From CAVQGZ01 sp942491665 (lineage in GTDB: Bacteria; Actinomycetota; Actinomycetes; Jiangellales; Jiangellaceae): 64,000 nucleotides of DNA. Below are positions 60,733 to 64,000 of the stretch, in pieces (within the stretch, counting starts at the first letter, position 1; each line of letters begins with the position of its first letter). The notes under the pieces are model-generated. The model was given only the letters and a program-made list of their open reading frames with translations, was not told where the DNA came from and did not search any database. The stretch spans positions 124,001 to 188,000 of the forward strand of contig CALOBR010000016.1 in the NCBI GenBank assembly GCA_942491665.1, read 5' to 3'. Both the position numbers and the translations under genes were made by a program.

Positions 60733-62054
60733 GCGCTCGACCCGCTCTCGTCGGTGCACCGCAGCCCGGGGAAGCCGCTGATCTCGGGCCCGGCGTTGTT
60801 GGCCCGGCACGCCTCGCGGCGCACGCGCTCGGCGATGGCCTGCGCGTCGGTCACGTCGTCTGCACGGATGCCCGCGACCACGCTCTCCTGGTACACCTCG
60901 GGCAGAGCGGCTACCGGCAGGTCGTCGACCACGTCCACCACGGCGCTGCCCGGGATGCCGGGGATGCCCTGGCGCACGACCACCTGATCGCCGTCGGTGC
61001 TCACGTAGTACTGCTGGCCGTACCACGACGACAGAAGGCGCACGCCGAACACGGCCGCGGCCAGCAGCGCCACCCCCAGGGTGACGGCGAGCGCGATGCG
61101 CACCCGGCTGCGGCGCCGCGGCGCGTAGCGCTCGACCTCGTCGGGGTCCACCGTCTTGGCGCCGGCCTCCGGCGGCGCGGCCGCCTCGTCCTGGTCGCTG
61201 GGGACAGCGGCGTCGGTGGCCTCGTCCTCGTCCTCGTCGTAGCGCAGCGCGTCTGGATGAGCCGCCCCGATGCTGGCGGCGCCGACGAGGTGAGCCTCGG
61301 TGGTGTCGTCCTCCTGTGCCACGTAGGTGCTGGCCCGGACGTCGGCGACGACACAGGTGATGTTGTCGGGTCCGCCGCCCTCGACGGCGAGCGCCACCAG
61401 GCGGTCGGCGGCGGCCTGCGGGTCGGTCTCCTCAGCGAGCACCTGCGCGATCGTCCGGGCGGCGACGACACCAGAGAGGCCGTCGCTGCACAGCAGTAGC
61501 CGGTCACCGTCGCGCGCAGGCACCTCGGCGAGGTCGGGGGCGACGTCCTCCCCACCCAGGGCCTGCAGCAGCAGCGAGCGCGCGGGGTGCGTCTCGCGCT
61601 CCTGCTCGCTGATGCGGCCCTCGTCGATCAGAGCCTGGACGTAGGTGTGGTCGCGCGTCAGCTGCACAAGCTCGTCCTCGCGCAGAAGGTAGGCGCGCGA
61701 GTCGCCGATGTGGGCCAGGCTGAACCCGGTGCCCGTCCAGAGCAGGGCGGTGACTGTGGTGCCCATGCCGCTGCGCCGCGGGTCGGACTCGACCAGGTCG
61801 CGGATGCGGCCGTTCGCGCGGGCGATGGCCTCGGTCAGGTCGTCGGCGGGGTCCCTGTCCGCCGGCGCCGGGCCCGGCCCGTCGAGCACGGCGAGCGACT
61901 CGACGGTGACGGCGCTGGCCACCTCACCAGCGGCGTGCCCGCCCATCCCGTCGGCGACGACGAGAAGCCGGGGGCCGGCGTAGCCGGAGTCTTCGTTGCC
62001 GGCGCGCACGAGTCCGACGTCGGACTGCGCGACCGATCGGATGGCCAGATCCAT
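60729..62054 (-). CDS. pstP: PP2C-type serine/threonine phosphatase PstP
   Basis: 441 residues. Phosphatase (about 1-235) with 'GLVRAGNEDSGY', 'LVVADGMGGHAAGE', 'GMGTTVTALL', 'HIGDSRAYLLR' and 'GGPDNITCVVADV', holding the metal-binding Asp set. An acidic linker, a membrane helix ('IALAVTLGVALLAAAVFGVR') and a 120-residue outer domain follow. It reverses PknB phosphorylation. ATG 62054 fits the conserved start MDLAIRSVAQSDVG; 11 bp after fhaB. Confidence 0.95.
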   Translation of the reverse strand: MDLAIRSVAQSDVGLVRAGNEDSGYAGPRLLVVADGMGGHAAGEVASAVTVESLAVLDGPGPAPADRDPADDLTEAIARANGRIRDLVESDPRRSGMGTTVTALLWTGTGFSLAHIGDSRAYLLREDELVQLTRDHTYVQALIDEGRISEQERETHPARSLLLQALGGEDVAPDLAEVPARDGDRLLLCSDGLSGVVAARTIAQVLAEETDPQAAADRLVALAVEGGGPDNITCVVADVRASTYVAQEDDTTEAHLVGAASIGAAHPDALRYDEDEDEATDAAVPSDQDEAAAPPEAGAKTVDPDEVERYAPRRRSRVRIALAVTLGVALLAAAVFGVRLLSSWYGQQYYVSTDGDQVVVRQGIPGIPGSAVVDVVDDLPVAALPEVYQESVVAGIRADDVTDAQAIAERVRREACRANNAGPEISGFPGLRCTDESGSSA

Positions 62055-62065
62055 GCTGGGCGCGA

Positions 62066-62578
62066 CTACTTCCGCAGCTCGAGAACGGTGCGGCCGAGAC
62101 GGATGGTCGACTTCGCCCCCACGGGTGTCGGACGGGAGATCCGAGCGCCGGCGACGAACGTGCCGTTCGTGGAGCCGACGTCCTCGACGTACCACTGGCC
62201 GTTGTGCGGCACGAACCGGGCATGCTGGGTGGAGACGTACTCGTCAGTCAGGTTGACGTCGTTGCCCTCCCCGCGGCCCATGGTGACCGTGCCGGTGAGG
62301 TCGGCCTGCTTGCCGCTGTCGGCGCCCTCGATCACGACGACCTTGGTCGGCGCGCCGCGGTGCAGCTTCACCGGCTTGGCGGGCTTCGCGGGCTTGGCCG
62401 CGGCTGCTCCGGCCGCTGCTCCGGCCGCCGCTGGGGCCGCCACGGAGCGATCGGCCTGCTGCGTGCGGGGGCGTACACCGAAGAGGTCGGCGCGGATGGC
62501 TGAGGCGATGGCGAAGGCGAAGATCCACAGCAGGGCGAGAAAGCCGATCTGGATCAGTGTCAGGGTCAGCTCAGACAT
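62066..62578 (-). CDS. fhaB: FHA-domain protein FhaB (FipA type)
   Basis: 170 residues. A membrane helix at the start ('LTLIQIGFLALLWIFAFAIA'), an Ala/Pro/Lys linker, and an FHA domain with 'VTMGRGEGNDVNLTDEYVST' and 'YVEDVGSTNGTFVAG', the phosphothreonine-reading residues. In mycobacteria the homologue joins FtsZ/FtsQ control to PknB. 4 bp after fhaA. Confidence 0.95.
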   Translation of the reverse strand: MSELTLTLIQIGFLALLWIFAFAIASAIRADLFGVRPRTQQADRSVAAPAAAGAAAGAAAAKPAKPAKPVKLHRGAPTKVVVIEGADSGKQADLTGTVTMGRGEGNDVNLTDEYVSTQHARFVPHNGQWYVEDVGSTNGTFVAGARISRPTPVGAKSTIRLGRTVLELRK

Positions 62579-62582
62579 CGAC

Positions 62583-63302
62583 TCACCTCGCCCCGGCGCG
62601 CGGGTCGTGGCGGTGGACGGTGATGACCGTCGAGCCCAGCTTCACCTCGGTGCCCTCGCGGACGGGGGACTGAGCGACGCGGGTGCCGTCGACCAGCGTG
62701 CCGTTGGTGGAGTGCAGGTCGACCACGACGACGTCGGCGCTCGCACCCTCGCCCAGCACGCGGAACTCCGCGTGCCTGCGGCTCACGCCGGGGTCGTCGA
62801 TGCGGATGTCGCAGTCAGAGCCCCGGCCGATCATGACGCCGGCAGACATCACGGGCACCACCTGGCCGTTGACCTCGAGGTAGGCGGGTGCGCTCGGGGC
62901 ACCGTGCGGGCGCGAGGCCGCGGTCGACACGTCCGCCTGCACCGCGGAGGCGACCTTGAACTGGCCGGTGCGCAGGCTGTCGTCCTGCTCGATGACGACG
63001 CTGACCGGACCCGGCAGGGCGTAGCGCTGCAGGTCGGCGTGCTCGGTGACCAACGAGGTGAGCTCGCCCACGAGGCTGGAGGAGTAGGGGGCGAGCCGGC
63101 CGTGGTCGCGCGGGGAGAGCACCACTCGGAACGAGTTGGGCGCCAGGGAGCGGTCGCGGGAGACGATCTGCGCGTTGTTGTCGAGCTCGCGCTGCAGGGC
63201 CGAGGCGACCTCGACCGGCTGCACCTCCGACCGGAACGCGCGCGTGAAGGCACCGTTGACCCACGACTCCAGACGCTGCTCCATGCGTTGCAGAGCACCC
63301 AT
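62583..63302 (-). CDS. fhaA: FHA-domain protein FhaA (DUF3662-FHA)
   Basis: 239 residues. The N-terminal DUF3662 domain (about 1-125, 'MEQRLESWVNGAFTRAFRSE') and the C-terminal FHA domain ('VMIGRGSDCDIRIDDPGVSR', 'DLHSTNGTLVDG'). FhaA reads the phosphorylated MviN pseudokinase in mycobacteria; that partner is the separate gene at 26732 here. ATG 63302 has GGAGG upstream. First gene of fhaA-fhaB-pstP-rodA-pbpA-pknB, all joined by overlaps or short gaps. Confidence 0.95.
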   Translation of the reverse strand: MGALQRMEQRLESWVNGAFTRAFRSEVQPVEVASALQRELDNNAQIVSRDRSLAPNSFRVVLSPRDHGRLAPYSSSLVGELTSLVTEHADLQRYALPGPVSVVIEQDDSLRTGQFKVASAVQADVSTAASRPHGAPSAPAYLEVNGQVVPVMSAGVMIGRGSDCDIRIDDPGVSRRHAEFRVLGEGASADVVVVDLHSTNGTLVDGTRVAQSPVREGTEVKLGSTVITVHRHDPRAGAR

Positions 63303-63526
63303 GCGCACCTCCGTCCGCCGTGGTCGTCGTATCGTCCTCGTCCCGCGTCGGGCGTGGGGCACCTGTCGTCGAGCGAGCACTCGTCGATCGATCGTATCGG
63401 CGTGCCGGCGCAGGTCAGGCGTCCGCCGCTCAGTTGGGGTGCCCGCGTCGTGATAATCTCGTGTTCGAGAAGGCGCCGCAGGGAGCGTTCTCGTCCTGGT
63501 CAGAAGGTTGGTCGGGGCACACCCAG

Positions 63527-63610
63527 GCGCGGGTGGCGGAATAGGCAGACGCGCACGGTTCAGGTCCGTGTGTCCGCAAGGACGTGGGGGTTCAACTCCC
63601 CCCTCGCGCA
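63527..63610 (+). tRNA. tRNA-Leu (CAG)
   Basis: 84 nt without CCA. Acceptor GCGCGGG/CTCGCGC, anticodon stem CACGG/CCGTG with loop TTCAGGT (anticodon CAG), a variable arm TGTCCGCAAGGACG as expected of a class II tRNA, and T-arm GGGGGTTCAACTCCCCC. A TGATAAT at 63451-63457 may belong to its promoter. Confidence 0.98.
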
Positions 63611-63640
63611 CTCAGATTGGCTCGACGATCCAGTTCCGTC

Positions 63641-63746
63641 GGAGCGGGATCGTGCTGGCTGGGCGAGTCGACGGAGCGGGATCGTGGCGGTCAGGGGCCA
63701 CACGACGTCGTTCCCGCGGATAGGGATACCGCCACGATGCCGCTCC
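63641..63746. repeat. 32-bp direct and inverted intergenic repeat
   Basis: GGAGCGGGATCGTG occurs at 63641-63654 and 63673-63686 (32 bp apart). The longer second copy (63673-63691) has an inverted partner at 63728-63746 with one mismatch in 19, so the RNA could fold into a long stem with a 36-nt loop. It lies between tRNA-Leu and the convergent dehydrogenase and may act as that gene's terminator. Confidence 0.75.
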
Positions 63747-63751
63747 CACGT

Positions 63752-64000
63752 TCACATCGACGACAGGACTATGCGTCGCAGCTCGTCCTCGCTCAGCTCG
63801 ATCGGGTGCCCCTTGATGCTGGACGAGCGGGACGCCGCTGCCACAACGGCGTCCACGTCGTCGGCCGCGAGACCGTACGCGCTCAGCCCCGGGATGGAGA
63901 GAACCTGGCAGGTCTCCCGGATCCAGGCGACGAGGTCTTCTGAGCGCGAGCCGCTCTCGCCGGTCACCAGGTCGGCCGCGCGGGCGTAGCGCGACAGGGC
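63752..64000 (-). CDS. Iron-containing alcohol dehydrogenase, C-terminal part
   Basis: Only the last 82 residues are in the window; the gene continues beyond the right edge. 'LSRYARAADLVTG', 'GLSAYGLAADDVDAVVAAAS' and 'SIKGHPIELSEDELRRIV' match the end of group III (Fe-dependent) alcohol dehydrogenases. The metal and NAD sites would lie outside the window, so substrate cannot be judged. It is convergent with tRNA-Leu. Confidence 0.8.
   Translation of the reverse strand, partial: ALSRYARAADLVTGESGSRSEDLVAWIRETCQVLSIPGLSAYGLAADDVDAVVAAASRSSSIKGHPIELSEDELRRIVLSSM

Noticed and set aside
63527..63746. tRNA-Leu and the following repeat as an integration site
   Set aside because: No duplicated tRNA 3' end, integrase or foreign-looking genes are present.

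Overview
This window is the replication-origin region of a high-GC actinobacterium. The marker order rpmH-(dnaA)-dnaN-gnd-recF-DUF721-gyrB-gyrA, the parAB/rsmG/jag/yidC/yidD/rnpA cluster and the fhaA-fhaB-pstP-rodA-pbpA-pknB block together are typical of Actinomycetota. A separate gnd between dnaN and recF, and a MurJ that is not fused to its kinase, suggest Streptomyces- or Propionibacteriales-like relatives rather than mycobacteria; I cannot name the genus. Codon use, GC content and gene order look native throughout. I see no phage, insertion sequence or CRISPR array.

Layout. 1-3.0 kb: a small membrane protein divergent from a GntR/LacI chimeric regulator, then an esterase lipoprotein. 3.2-6.7 kb: dnaB and the rpsF-ssb-rpsR-rplI operon. 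7.0-8.2 kb: marR divergent from a YceI gene around a clear operator. 8.3-16 kb: a FemAB-type transferase with an alanine-racemase-like protein, a PIG-V-like membrane enzyme, a class A PBP, and a PadR regulator coupled to inositol-phosphate synthase. 16-21 kb: a two-gene membrane operon of unknown role and an MFS permease. 21-32.5 kb: cca divergent from the conserved block NUDIX-DUF6049-murJ-pseudokinase-sigM-anti-sigma-trxB-trxA-cwlM. 32.5-34.9 kb: an aminotransferase and a Ddl-like ATP-grasp enzyme. 34.9-40 kb: parB-parA-rsmG-jag-yidC-yidD-rnpA-rpmH on the minus strand, with two parS sites. 40.4-52 kb: dnaA, oriC, dnaN, gnd, recF, DUF721, gyrB, gyrA, DUF3566, tRNA-Ile, a DLW-39-like small gene and tRNA-Ala. 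52-64 kb: an Ala-rich helical protein, cyclophilin, rhomboid, crgA, DUF881, pabA/trpG, the pknB-to-fhaA cell-wall operon, tRNA-Leu and the tail of an iron-dependent alcohol dehydrogenase.

The genes combine chromosome replication and segregation (dnaA, dnaN, recF, gyrAB, dnaB, ssb, parABS) with wall growth and its phospho-control (pknB, pstP, FhaA/B, RodA, PBPs, MurJ, CwlM-like, FemAB-like), as is usual near actinobacterial origins. No wholly new multi-gene system is evident. The points most worth checking are a degenerate 31/63-bp tandem repeat array beyond ino1 and a second 32-bp repeat near the right end; an apparent one-base frameshift in a G6 run of sigM; a small gene starting one base after a tRNA; a zinc-ligand-free S18 in the main operon; paired DnaA boxes upstream of dnaB; and several divergent, apparently leaderless promoters.
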